From Theocolax elegans (Eukaryota; Arthropoda; Insecta; Hymenoptera; Cerocephalidae), in the NCBI GenBank assembly GCA_026168455.1, contig CM047429.1, positions 1,911,370-1,975,369 on the forward strand: a stretch of 64,000 nt of DNA, written 5' to 3'. The position numbers and the translations under genes are program-made. This document shows positions 1 through 9,417 of this stretch, in pieces (the stretch's first letter is position 1; each line of letters begins with the position of its first letter). The notes under the pieces are model-generated. The model worked only from the letters and a program-made list of their open reading frames with translations, did not search any database and was not told the DNA's origin.

Positions 1-2
1 GT

Positions 3-3000
3 GCGGCTCGTACAGTTATGGGAGCGCTGGGCTTGCAGATAGCCAGTGCTTGCGGGCGCACGCTCAGGCCGTGTCATGGTCGCGGAGCGCGCGTAGCCGA
101 TGGGCGCTATACGCCTATTACGGGCTACGTCGATTTGCCCTTCGAACTCGCAGGAGTGAAAAAAGAGGTCACTGTGGCGATTATGCCCAACCTCGATCAC
201 GACTGCTATATAGGCGTTAATTTTTGTCGCTTATTCGATACCGTGCACGATCCAAATGCTAATGTTTTGTATTTAAAGAAGGCAAAACAAAGAGTTAATC
301 TCGAGGTAGCTGGCTTCAAACCATGGGGGCTTATAGAATTGTCTGCCGTTGGTCTTGCACGAATTCGAGACGCTGAACGCGAAGAGGTAGACCGACTTCT
401 GAGTCATATACTTGCGTTTAGCGATGCGAAAATAGGGTGCACAAATCGTATTAAGCACGCGATCGAGGTCGAGTCTGCGAGACCGATAAAGCAAAAATAT
501 TACCCTATTTCACGCAAAATGGAGGAAGAAATGCACAAGCAAGTAACGGAGATGCTTGATGCACAAATTATTGAGTCCAGTACTAGCGGTTGGTCAAGTC
601 CGGTGGTCATGGTACGCAAAGAAAATGGGACCTATAGATTTTGCGTAGATTTCCGAAAACTCAACTCCGTAACGAAACCTGATGCTTATCCGTTACCCTA
701 CATGGATAACATACTTCGTAAATTACAAAGTGCTAGATACATTAGCACGCTCGATCTCAGCAGTGCGTATCACCAAATACCACTAGAGGAAGCTTCGCGG
801 CCCTTGACGGCTTTCACAGTACCAGGGCTTGGATTGTTTCAGTTCAAGCGCATGCCTTATGGCTTAGCGTATGCGCCCGCGACCTTTCAGCGAGTGATAG
901 ACTCAATCATTTCGCCTGAGCTCGAGCCGTGGTCCTTTTCGTACCTCGATGATATAATCATCGCAACGGAAACGTTCGGAGATCACCTCAAGATGCTTGA
1001 GAAAGTTCTTCGTAGGATACAAGAGGCAGGTTTCACGATTAACCGAGAAAAGAGTGTCTTTTGTCGAGAGGAAGTGAAGTACCTCGGCGTCTTGGTTAAT
1101 CACGAGGGCTTTCGACCAGACCCAGAGAAGATTAGGCCGATAATAGAGTATCCGGCGCCGAAGAATCTTAAGCAGCTTAGACGCTTTCTGGGCATGGCAT
1201 CGTGGTATCGAAAGTTTCTGACAAACTTTGCCACGATTGCAGAGCCGCTAACTCAACTCACCAAAAAGGGACGTAAATATGTATGGCTCGAGGAGCAGCA
1301 AGAAGCTTTTACGCAAATTAAAGCGCTCGTAGCTTCTGCCCCTATTTTGCAGCGCCCGAATTTCGAAGAGCAATTCGTTATTCAAACAGACGCGAGCGAT
1401 ACTGGTGTGGGTGCAGTACTATTACAGTTTATCGACGGAGAAGAGCGAGTACTAGAGTTCGCTAGCCGTACGATGATCCCCGCAGAGAGAAACTATAGCG
1501 TCACAGAAAGAGAATGTCTCGCTGTTGTGTGGGCGATTAAGAAGTTTCGGCCCTATATCGAAGGTTATAGCTTCAAGGTGCTGACCGACCATAGCAGTCT
1601 TCGATGGTTGTGCAATTTGCGCAATCCAACAGGAAGATTATCCCGTTGGGCGCTAGAATTGCAAGGCCACACTTTTGTAGTCGAACACCGAAAAGGAGCG
1701 CTAAATCATGTTCCCGATGCGCTTTCGCGCATGTTCGAGGACGAAGCGTTCGAAATCAGCGCAATTACTTGGGCGAGTGAAACGCAAGATGCGCAATACA
1801 AGCGTCTTTGCCACCAAGTAGAGCAGCGGCCGAGTAAGTTTCCGCGACATAAATTGACTGGTGGACAGCTGTACATTTACCGCCCTGACGAGATGTTACC
1901 TGCGATGATTAACGATGATGAAGCTTGGAAAATCTATGTTCCGATAGAAAAGCGCGAGTCGATAATGCGCGAGTGTCACGATGAGCCCACGGCCGGACAC
2001 TTGGGGCGCGAAAAGACTTATGCGCGCGTCTCGTTATACTATTATTGGCCAGGCATGTATCGAGATGTCGAGGCCTACGTGAAAAAGTGCACCGTATGTC
2101 AGCAATGTAAAGTGGAACAAAAAGCACCGGCAGGGTTAATGGGCCGAAGGGTCATAGACCGCCCATGGCAAATCGTTGCTGCGGATATTATGGGTCCGTT
2201 TCCCCGCAGTAAACACGGCAAGGAGTATGTATTGGTTTTTCAAGATTTGTTTACTCGCTGGGCGGAGTGTATCGCTATACGTAGAGCGAACGCCCAATCA
2301 ATCTTGAGAGAACTCAAAGAGCGCATTATTTTGCGATATGGTGTGCCGGAGGTATTTTTATCCGATAACGGCACAGAATTTAAAAACCGTGTCATAGATA
2401 ATTATCTCCACGAGCAAGGAGTTTTGCACTCTACTACACCTCCGTATCACCCGCAGGCAAACCCAGTAGAGAGGGTCAATCGCTCTCTGAAGACGATGAT
2501 AGTCTCATTTATCGAGGAGAGTCACTCGACTTGGGACGAGCATCTGAGCGAGCTGACATACGCGTTTAATACAGCGGTTCACAGTTCTATTGAGACGAGT
2601 CCAGCGTTGTTAAATTATGGACGCTACCCATCTTCACCCGGATCAGCGCGGCGAGAACAAGATTTAGCCGTAGTTGAGAAGGAACAGCGCAATGCGCTTG
2701 AAGTTTGGAAAAAGAGAATGCGTCTTCTAGCTGATGTAAGAGACACAGCAGCTGACAGCGCGAGAGACGCTCAGGACAGACAAGCGCGTTATTATGACGA
2801 AAGACGTAGACCTGTAGAGTTTAAAGTAGGAGACTCAGTTTGGCGAAGAAATCATGTACTTTCCTCAGCTGTCGAGGGCCGTGCCGCTAAACTTACACCG
2901 AAATTTGCTGGTCCCTACGTAATTACCGCCAAACTAGGTGAGAACACGTACAGACTACTTGACGGAGGTGGTCACGTCGTTGATTTGGTCCACGTGTCTC

Positions 3001-3497
3001 AATTAAAGCCACGAAGAGACGGCGAGACGCTTTCATCAAATGACAATGAAGTAGACGACATCGTAGACACTCAACCAACGTTGGAAGCGCGCGTAGAAGC
3101 AGCGATGAGCGACCCGCTGCAACAAGCGAGCGAAAGTCGCACTGTGAGTGCGCTACCAAATGTAAATCGTGGCGACACAGCGAGTGCGTCAAAGGGCGAG
3201 CGTAGCGTCAACGCGCAATCGGAAGCGCGATGTTCGGGAGACGCTAATATTGTAGACAAGCGTGCGACCCCGAAGCGTAGAGGTAGGCCCCGAAAAACCG
3301 CAATAGTCGTTGATAGGACAAACTCTACGCGCCCAAAACCCACGACTAGGACGGCGTCCGATAAGCCAACAGTCCCCGTGACAAGTAAGGGAGGTCGCGG
3401 TCGTCCTAAAGGTTCGCGAAATAAGGCCATTGCATTAGTTGATACGGATTTACCACGGAAGACGCGAAGCAAAACTTTGCGTGGCACTTCCCAATGA
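3..3497 (+). CDS. pol: Ty3/Gypsy Pol polyprotein, 5' end cut by window, with C-terminal AT-hooks
   Basis: Retrotransposon polyprotein that would copy element RNA into DNA and integrate it. The frame is open from the first bases, so the ATG at 18 is probably not the true start. The first visible residues (AARTVMGALGLQ) match the stretch just after the protease catalytic triad of the related minus-strand copy near 18.3 kb, so the window begins just inside the protease. Numbering from the ATG at 18: reverse transcriptase with YLDD at residues 309-312; RNase H with TDAS (Asp 458); integrase with an HHCC zinc finger (CTVCQQC) and catalytic Asp 723, Asp 783, Glu 818; a GPY/F-like module (FAGPYVI); then a basic tail with two AT-hooks near 1086 (RRGRPRK) and 1126 (GRGRPKGSR). 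There are no internal stops over 1159 codons, so this copy may be young. Gag is outside the window. No env is visible. Confidence 0.93.
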   Translation, partial: AARTVMGALGLQIASACGRTLRPCHGRGARVADGRYTPITGYVDLPFELAGVKKEVTVAIMPNLDHDCYIGVNFCRLFDTVHDPNANVLYLKKAKQRVNLEVAGFKPWGLIELSAVGLARIRDAEREEVDRLLSHILAFSDAKIGCTNRIKHAIEVESARPIKQKYYPISRKMEEEMHKQVTEMLDAQIIESSTSGWSSPVVMVRKENGTYRFCVDFRKLNSVTKPDAYPLPYMDNILRKLQSARYISTLDLSSAYHQIPLEEASRPLTAFTVPGLGLFQFKRMPYGLAYAPATFQRVIDSIISPELEPWSFSYLDDIIIATETFGDHLKMLEKVLRRIQEAGFTINREKSVFCREEVKYLGVLVNHEGFRPDPEKIRPIIEYPAPKNLKQLRRFLGMASWYRKFLTNFATIAEPLTQLTKKGRKYVWLEEQQEAFTQIKALVASAPILQRPNFEEQFVIQTDASDTGVGAVLLQFIDGEERVLEFASRTMIPAERNYSVTERECLAVVWAIKKFRPYIEGYSFKVLTDHSSLRWLCNLRNPTGRLSRWALELQGHTFVVEHRKGALNHVPDALSRMFEDEAFEISAITWASETQDAQYKRLCHQVEQRPSKFPRHKLTGGQLYIYRPDEMLPAMINDDEAWKIYVPIEKRESIMRECHDEPTAGHLGREKTYARVSLYYYWPGMYRDVEAYVKKCTVCQQCKVEQKAPAGLMGRRVIDRPWQIVAADIMGPFPRSKHGKEYVLVFQDLFTRWAECIAIRRANAQSILRELKERIILRYGVPEVFLSDNGTEFKNRVIDNYLHEQGVLHSTTPPYHPQANPVERVNRSLKTMIVSFIEESHSTWDEHLSELTYAFNTAVHSSIETSPALLNYGRYPSSPGSARREQDLAVVEKEQRNALEVWKKRMRLLADVRDTAADSARDAQDRQARYYDERRRPVEFKVGDSVWRRNHVLSSAVEGRAAKLTPKFAGPYVITAKLGENTYRLLDGGGHVVDLVHVSQLKPRRDGETLSSNDNEVDDIVDTQPTLEARVEAAMSDPLQQASESRTVSALPNVNRGDTASASKGERSVNAQSEARCSGDANIVDKRATPKRRGRPRKTAIVVDRTNSTRPKPTTRTASDKPTVPVTSKGGRGRPKGSRNKAIALVDTDLPRKTRSKTLRGTSQ

Positions 3498-3747
3498 TCC
3501 TCATTCAATCATCCTTTCCGTCTACTTTAGATTCACTACCTGAGTTAGCAATATTACTGCAGCGCGATATATAGTTTATTTTATATATAAATATTTAGGA
3601 GACCTTTAGTCTTCCCTGTGGAGTCTTAAAATTTATTTTATCTTTGCTCCTTGGATTGAGAGACCTTATGGTTTCCTACACCCTTTATGTGTCGCGTAAA
3701 TCGGTTTGTAAGTATAGAGTCCCTTATCACGGAGATAATTGACGTCT

Positions 3748-3757
3748 GGGGGAGGGA
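3748..3757 (+). other. Polypurine tract of the first Gypsy element
   Basis: A purine run (GGGGGAGGGA) lies about 250 bases after the pol stop codon and directly before TATAACGG, which I take as the LTR start. This is where plus-strand DNA synthesis would be primed in an LTR retrotransposon. The TRIM-like element at 4.7-5.5 kb has the same layout: a purine-rich tract, then TATAACGGG. Confidence 0.55.
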
Positions 3758-4632
3758 TATAACGGTAATTCTTCTAGCGCATAATTACTGCGCAATTACC
3801 GTCAACCACCGAATTTGTCGCGACTTGAGCATACACGCGTACATGAACGCGCCCCCCCTGCGAAGATTCGGCAACAACGCGCGGCAATCGCGAGACCGCG
3901 CATGAGGAGTCAGATTCGTTCCCGGCCGCGACCGAGTAACAGCGGTAATCCGTGTACACGCGGAAAAAGACCCGCGACGAGAACAGAGCGAGTGAGTGTG
4001 TGTGAGTGTGACCCGCCTCCGAGTCCTACGAGAGACATCCTGAGGTCTATTGTCCGAGACCACCGTCGTCCCGAATGAACTTGCAAGTACGAGCGGAGTC
4101 AGTACCAACGAGCGTGCCCGAGTGAGTAACGTACCCTTGGCGATCGGCGCGAGGAACACTCGTGCGTCCTCTCGCAACGCGTTCCCGCGCATACTCAACA
4201 ACCTCCTCGCGATTTAGCTCGCGGCTTAGATTACGCGAAATAGTAGATTAGGTTTTAAGTCTGTATCCGTTGTAAAAGTAAACTTTTATTAAAGAAGCAG
4301 TAAAAGAAAAGTCTTTGTCTTGTCGTGGATTTCCACCTACTGTTCCTGCTTACCCCGCCGCCGCCGCGGGCGCGTTGACCTTCAGTCAACGGGCATTACT
4401 GGCTTGCCGTGCCTTGCGCTCTCGAGCGAGCGCAAGTCCCAGGAGGATTTCCCCGAGTATATCTCGGTAGACGTAGTTCGCCGAGCGGTGCGAACTTCGT
4501 GTTGTGTACGGGTAATACGGCGTCGAGTGCGCTCCGCCGCAACGCAGGATCGCCGAGACGGTTTCTGCTGCCGTTCAGGTAATTAGCGCATAGTGCACAC
4601 TGAGTGCAGTACATGTGTGAGATTTCCCCGTC

Positions 4633-4635
<3 letters not shown>
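3758..4635 (+). mobile_element. Putative 3' LTR of the first Gypsy element
   Basis: The stretch from TATAACGGTAATT to CCCCGTCACA has the position, length (about 880 bp) and flanks of a 3' LTR. It follows a polypurine tract, contains an ATTAAA-type signal with A-rich sequence near 4287-4310, and runs into a TA microsatellite that could be the target. It is GC-rich with no convincing gene. The 5' LTR is outside the window, so both ends are inferred and the 3' edge is uncertain. Confidence 0.45.

Positions 4636-4677
<42 letters not shown>
4636..4677. repeat. (TA)n microsatellite
   Basis: About 20 TA units. It separates the putative LTR on the left from the TRIM-like element on the right, and similar TA sequence resumes at 5532. 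The TRIM-like element therefore appears inserted inside this run. Confidence 0.95.
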
Positions 4678-4680
<3 letters not shown>

Positions 4681-4889
4681 AACGGGGTACGGATTGAATA
4701 TAAGGAATAAAAAAACCAACGAAGGTATCGGGGTGCGAACCCACGATCCCGGGAGCGCGAGGCAGAAGCCTCACCACTGCGCTACCATTCGCAATTATCC
4801 CGGCTAGTCGACTTGGTCCTATTGACGAACGTCGCCGATAATTCAGGGACCTAACCTGCGTCGACACTCGAAAATCCGTACCCGTTATA
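4678..4889 (-). repeat. 3' LTR (minus orientation) of the TRIM-like element
   Basis: A 212-bp repeat differing from its partner at 5320-5531 by only a handful of substitutions. It holds a tRNA-like stretch (4724-4793): on the minus strand an A box TAGCGCAGTGG (plus 4774-4784) and a B box GGTTCGCACCC (plus 4731-4741), 43 nt apart start to start. These are the two internal promoter boxes used by RNA polymerase III at tRNA genes. The stems are too imperfect for a working tRNA. Confidence 0.8.
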
Positions 4890-5319
4890 TGCCCCACCCA
4901 AACGCGACCTACGCCCTCGGGGAGCCGTTTGATCACTTCGATCACCTGGGCTAGAGAGGCGAAGGTTGTCCCTGCTCGACCGGTGTCAAGAAAACCGTTT
5001 TCTGAGCACCGGGAGCCTCGTTAGGGATAGCCGTGCGTTTGCACCACCACGCTTGAGATCCCAGAAACTCAAGCTCCCCTACGTCTAGTGCCAACTTTGG
5101 AGGTGTACTGCGTATATATATACACACTGTGGACCGAGAGAGACACAGGCTTTTCTGCTACAGTCGTACCTCCGCACTTTTGACGTTCTCGCGGGGAAAT
5201 CCACCGGGACTGTGGTGGTGGGGATAGGAATTTGTGACCGACATTGGTCGAGAATTAGCCAGACGAAGATAAATTTCTTCGTCTCTTCTGGCAAGTGGGT
5301 TTTTGAGTTGGGCGCCATT

Positions 5320-5531
5320 TGTAACGGGGTACGGATTGAATATAGGGAATAAAAAAATCAACGAAGGTATCGGGGCGCGAACCCACGATCCCGGGAGCGC
5401 GAGGCAGAAGCCTTACCACTGCGCTACCATTCGCAATTATCCCGGCTAGTCGACCTGGTCTTATCGACGAACGTCGCCGATAATTCAGGGACCTAACCTG
5501 CGCCGGCACTCGAAAATCCGTACCCGTTATA
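5320..5531 (-). repeat. 5' LTR (minus orientation) of the TRIM-like element
   Basis: Partner of 4678-4889 with the same length and ends. The tRNA-like boxes are at plus 5373-5383 (B box) and 5416-5426 (A box). The PBS-like sequence is immediately downstream in the minus direction, which identifies this as the 5' LTR. Confidence 0.8.
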
Positions 5532-6113
5532 ATATATATATATATAATTATCATATATATATAATTATAATTGATATATAATTCTACTTGATATTATAAT
5601 AGCTCAAAGCTGAACTACAAACGTGTGGCTGGTGCACACTTCCATTAACAGCTGTAACACTATATATGCCTCTCTCTTTCTCTATCACGTGACAAGGCTA
5701 TCCGAAAAATCAATAATCTTATGGAAGACTTGTCATGTGAGAGAGAGAGAAAGAGATATTGTACACAACTGTCAAACAGTATTTGTTTTTACTGCATTCT
5801 TTACATATTTTTAATTAAATTTAATGCTTATAATAAAAATTATAATCATATAATATAGTATATGATTTTTTATCAAAATATTTTTTAAAATCCATATAAT
5901 AATGCATTAATATTCAATAATAGCTAAGTATTCTTGCTATTCTTACTATTTTTTTATAAAGAAACTGATTCTTGAAGTTGATTTTCTGTTATTTTAGATA
6001 ATACATGTATATTAAAAAAATATACTGAGTATTATAAATTTTTTTTATAAATTTTTTGGTAGTTTCCACGTACACCTTTTTACAGGTTTTTACGTATCCC
6101 CTACACCTTTATT
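5532..6113. other. AT-rich DNA without a recognisable gene
   Basis: TA-rich run to about 5580, then AT-rich sequence with short CT and GA runs (5670-5690, 5738-5755). I see no conserved protein or RNA. Confidence 0.6.
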
Positions 6114-6183
6114 ATTCCATTTCATTCCATTTCATTCCATTTCATTCCATTTCATTCCATTTCATTCCATTTCATTCCATTTC
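6114..6183. repeat. Tandem 10-bp repeat (TTCCATTTCA)n
   Basis: About seven head-to-tail copies of TTCCATTTCA with almost no divergence, directly beside the 5S-derived SINE. Such runs expand by replication slippage. Confidence 0.95.
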
Positions 6184-6325
6184 CAATTTTTACCCCCTCT
6201 TTACCCCACCTTCTCGCATTCGCCCGGGGTTATGCCCGTGGAGAGAGGGAAAACCTGTGGCCAAACCCGTTGGGATAAATGTCATTTAGGAAAACCTCCT
6301 CCGAGAAGGGCGGTGTATTCGAGAA

Positions 6326-6546
6326 CAATTCTGTTTGGGTGGCAAGGTCACATTGCGTAGACTTTAACACCGAAACCGAATGCCTCACACCTCCCGCTCA
6401 CGTTGTGGAATGTGAAAAAACACCTAACCGATCATTTAAGCTAAGCCCGAGAACGGTCACCCATCCAAGTGCCAACCGCGCTCGGTGCTGCTTAACTTTC
6501 ATGACCGGCCGAGGTGCGTTTCCGCCACTCCGCCACCGTGTCGGTA
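6326..6546 (-). mobile_element. 5S rRNA-derived SINE, copy 1
   Basis: Read on the minus strand, 6453-6516 follows the 5S rRNA internal control region: an AAGTTAAGCA-type box, GCGGTTGGCACTTGGATGG and then GGTGACC. This is the TFIIIA/Pol III promoter of 5S genes. The upstream 5S half is missing. In its place is GGTGGCGGAGTGGCGG, which looks like a tRNA A-box region, so the head may be a tRNA-5S chimera. Downstream is a unique body (about 6326-6450) shared with the copy at 56.4 kb, ruling out a simple 5S pseudogene. It belongs to the general class of 5S-derived SINEs (SINE3-type). Exact ends are uncertain. Confidence 0.75.
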
Positions 6547-7840
6547 CTATACTGAGTATTATATTAATAAAACCAGAAAAAAGTCATTATAAACCTTGTA
6601 ACAGGGTTAATTCCTACTCGTCGGGAGGTTTTTGATTGTCCTGTGCATATCCTCAATGCACAGGAAATACTCTCGGTGTAATGATCAGCTGTTTTACCAG
6701 ACAACTAACCGATCGGCAGAACCGTCCATTGAGGTGGTGCGAGCTAGCCTCAAGCTCCGCACGACGACGTCTTCCCTGTGTACAGCGTGTGTACTTACCT
6801 AGTACACGCTTTTCCTCGATAACGAGTGTTATCATTCGCCGATACCCGTGCTCGGCTACTCAGCTATGTGTCGTGCGAAGTGCAATGCACGACACCCGCG
6901 GGGCATGGCGGTATTCGCCTTCGGGATAGGGTTTGTCGGGAAACCAATAAAATGCTATATCGTGTATATGATTACAAAACGAATTTATTATAATTAAATG
7001 AAATGATCGGTGTAATAACCACCTATGATATATACGAGGTCAAGCCAAGGCAATGCTATTCCTTGGCCCGAAAATAAACAACTATTAAATCGATAACAAA
7101 TACGCGTGTGTGTGCGCCCGCCGCTATTCGCGTTAAGATTCGACAGGTTGGTCGATCTCAAGGGCGAGGACGATTCGCCAGGTACGAGTTACCTGGCTGT
7201 AAAACGTGTTGACGCGGTTAGGGTCGTGCCGGAGTGTTAAGCACTCCGGTTTGCCGTGTACGCGCCTAAGCTGCGGAGAGAGAGACGCGACGAGAGCGGC
7301 TATTCTCTCGATTAACACACTCGTCGGGATGCCGCGCGTATCCCGTCGTTAACCGCGCTTACTCTATTTGCAATTATTCGCGCACGCCTGGCCAAGACTT
7401 ACTTGGAATCCTAGACGATCGGGTTGACGCGTCTTGGCGTTTGGTACTTCCTTCCTCTCCTCCTATTTTCCTCTCCGTCGGCTCCTTCCCTCGCTCGATT
7501 CTCGGTTGTATCTCCTCTCCGTTTACTCGCGGAATCGCGCTCGTTCGAGGTTCGAACAATACTGCCGGTGTGTCGTGCACACTGGCTCTCCGACGCGCTC
7601 GCGCATACGCCTTACGCGTCTTCGACGGTAAACTCACGCGATCGGTATGATTTTCGTCTCGCGTGGACCGTTTGCCGTTACAACCTATTAAATATATATA
7701 TTATTAAGATTATATATATATAAATTGTATGATACCTGAAGAATACGGTATTAGAATTATAAAATAAGTAAAACTTTAAATCTAATAAGTGAAACTTTAA
7801 ATGCATTTATCTCATTAATGGTTTTTTTATCATTTTTGCT
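6547..7840. other. Unassigned GC-richer stretch, possibly old LTR pieces
   Basis: Contains a short hairpin (CCTGTGCAT/ATGCACAGG, about 6641-6664) and poly(A)-signal-like AATAAA motifs near 6949 and 7074. A GC-rich block at 7100-7680 has short frames in several phases but none with a recognisable domain. Composition resembles the LTRs elsewhere in the window, but I found no partner repeat. Confidence 0.4.
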
Positions 7841-8197
7841 TACTTGCCGCAGGATATTTCAGAGCCAGGTTGATAAATCACTTTGAAATTTTGGGAAAAA
7901 TTTAAAATTATATATTTTTGTGGACTTATGTTGCCCAATTTTCAAAAAGATAAGTTTTAGGTGAATGTTATGTACGTATTCCTTCTAGTACACAACGTTG
8001 TGTGCTAGTAGGGATACCTACATAACATTCACTATTTTTCTTATTATTATCAACTTTTATATTTAATACATTGTTATTAATTTTTTTTTCAGAAAAAGAA
8101 AAACATAAGTCTGTAAACATATGTTCCATGAACATTTTAAGACTTATTAGACATTAAAAGATGCATTCAGTGCTGAAATATCCTGCGGCAACTGTAA
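7841..8197. mobile_element. Palindromic MITE with 19-bp terminal inverted repeats
   Basis: TTGCCGCAGGATATTTCAG at 7844-7862 is perfectly inverted at 8173-8191. The outer TTAC/GTAA bases may extend the repeat. The centre holds a second imperfect palindrome (7961-8032, arms GTGAATGTTATGTA), so a transcript would form a long hairpin. There is no coding capacity, so it is presumably a non-autonomous DNA element. The target duplication is not clear. Confidence 0.75.
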
Positions 8198-8221
8198 AAA
8201 TTGATCAATTTGTTAATATCA

Positions 8222-9329
8222 TGTTATACGCAAGCGTACTATTAATAGGCGTGAACCGCACGGCCTTTATATATATAGCTTATACATAGTAATTAGTACC
8301 GATAACGGCCGTAAGGTGGCTACCCCCTTATCGCGCCGTTCCCGTTATCGAGATAAGCGAGCGCCGTTATAAGTATAGGCCAGTTCGAGCGTACAGCAGC
8401 TCGCCTTCTCCCATTGCGGGAGTATCCCACCTTTCGGGATAAATACTGTACCTTCTCTACAGTTCTTGAATAAAGGCGAATTTTAATTAAAGATCATTTG
8501 CTGATCGTAATTATTAGCACCTTTCTTCCATCCCATCCATGCCATACGAACTCACCGAGAGCGACTACATCGGGCTCTCCCTCGCTCAAGACTACGCCGC
8601 CCGGATCACCTTGGAGTACCGGAATCAGACCGCCGCTGCCCAGACCATCATCAAGAAGGACCAGGCCACCCAAACCGTCAGCAGCATCAGCACCCAGACG
8701 GAGCAACCGCTACCCCGACTCACTCCTCTCAAAGGTTGGCTGGTGGACAACGGCGTACAACGGACGGTGCGGTTGGATCTACCACCTCCAGGGACTCCGA
8801 GGATCCGAGCAGAGCCGCCACCTCCACCTAGGCGTGTTCCCACCGTAGCAGCCACACCGTTAGAGGCAGTCCAACGCAAACCGACTCGGCCGAGACGACC
8901 ACCAACTCCGGCAGCCCCGAAACCTCCATCTACTCAGCGGGCAGCAGCCACGATTAAGCCTCGAGTGGTCGCCGACATCATCCTGCCACCTACAAGGCGC
9001 CTCCCGCTTCCTCCGAGGACACCTCGCCGTTAGAGCGGCTCGCGCCTGGGTTGGTCCATCTTGACCAACCCTACCAAGAACTTCATAAAGTGAGCGGGGC
9101 TCACCGGCGGTCATCCGACCGTCCGACTCTGGCCACGAGTTTCTCGAGGCCAGGGCCAGGCTCGTAGAGAGCTAGTTGAGGGGTTAGTGCTGTGTCCTCC
9201 CTCAGCCAACGCAGAAGCCACAACGACAGCGGCGCAGCGGACCAGCATCTACTCGGCCTTACTGGCCGACATACCGTCGACACCGGACTCACCAGCGTCA
9301 CCCGACGCGCCGGCTTACGACATTTGGCG
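8222..9329 (+). mobile_element. Putative long 5' LTR of the second Gypsy element
   Basis: The segment starts near TGTTATACGC and ends in TTACGACA just before a PBS-like sequence. It has a TATA-like TTTATATATA at about 8266 and AATAAA at about 8468. If correct, the LTR is about 1.1 kb with a very long U5 containing a 164-codon ORF. I found no matching 3' LTR after 14063, so this rests on position and motifs. Confidence 0.4.
8539..9033 (+). CDS. Proline-rich 164-aa ORF upstream of gag
   Basis: Begins MPYELTESDYIGLSLAQ and becomes strongly proline- and arginine-rich after residue 55 (PPPGTPRIRAEPPPPP). No domain is recognised. It is in the same phase as gag at 9418 but separated by stops. It lies upstream of the PBS-like site at 9335, so it would sit inside the 5' LTR unless that site is misread. 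It could be an accessory ORF, a detached gag N-terminus or a chance frame in GC-rich DNA. Confidence 0.35.
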   Translation: MPYELTESDYIGLSLAQDYAARITLEYRNQTAAAQTIIKKDQATQTVSSISTQTEQPLPRLTPLKGWLVDNGVQRTVRLDLPPPGTPRIRAEPPPPPRRVPTVAATPLEAVQRKPTRPRRPPTPAAPKPPSTQRAAATIKPRVVADIILPPTRRLPLPPRTPRR

Positions 9330-9334
9330 CCCAA

Positions 9335-9352
9335 CGTGGGGCACAGACATCA
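9335..9352 (+). promoter_or_regulatory. Primer-binding site of the second Gypsy element
   Basis: TGGCGCCCAACGTGGGGC complements the 3' end of a tRNA ending GGGCGCCA, the kind used by many insect Gypsy elements. The same TGGCGCCCAAC core follows the 5' LTRs at 42942 and, on the minus strand, at 5305-5317. Confidence 0.7.
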
Positions 9353-9417
9353 TCTGTCTTCTTCGGTAGGAGCCGGAGGGATCCACGCCGAGCTGATCAC
9401 TAGCCGGACCGATGTAA

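Larger units (their letters stand above)
4678..5531 (-). mobile_element. TRIM-like miniature LTR retroelement with tRNA-like segments in its LTRs
   Basis: Two 212-bp direct repeats (4678-4889 and 5320-5531) flank about 430 bp with no useful ORF. Read on the minus strand, each repeat starts TATAACGGG and ends CCCGTTACA. The upstream repeat is followed by a primer-binding site (TGGCGCCCAACTC, plus 5305-5317), and the downstream repeat is preceded by a purine tract (GGGTGGGG, plus 4892-4899). That order (LTR, PBS, short non-coding core, PPT, LTR) defines a terminal-repeat retrotransposon in miniature. Mobility would need proteins from another element. TA-rich sequence flanks both sides, so a target duplication cannot be delimited. 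Confidence 0.8.

Noticed and set aside
4724..4793. Functional tRNA gene
   Set aside because: A and B boxes are good but the stems do not pair as a cloverleaf, and the same segment is in both LTRs of one element.
4604..4807. Frames spanning TA microsatellites (YIYIYI repeats)
   Set aside because: The peptide repeats simply reflect the TA run.
6114..6183. CRISPR-like array
   Set aside because: The 10-bp units are contiguous with no spacers, in an animal-type genome.
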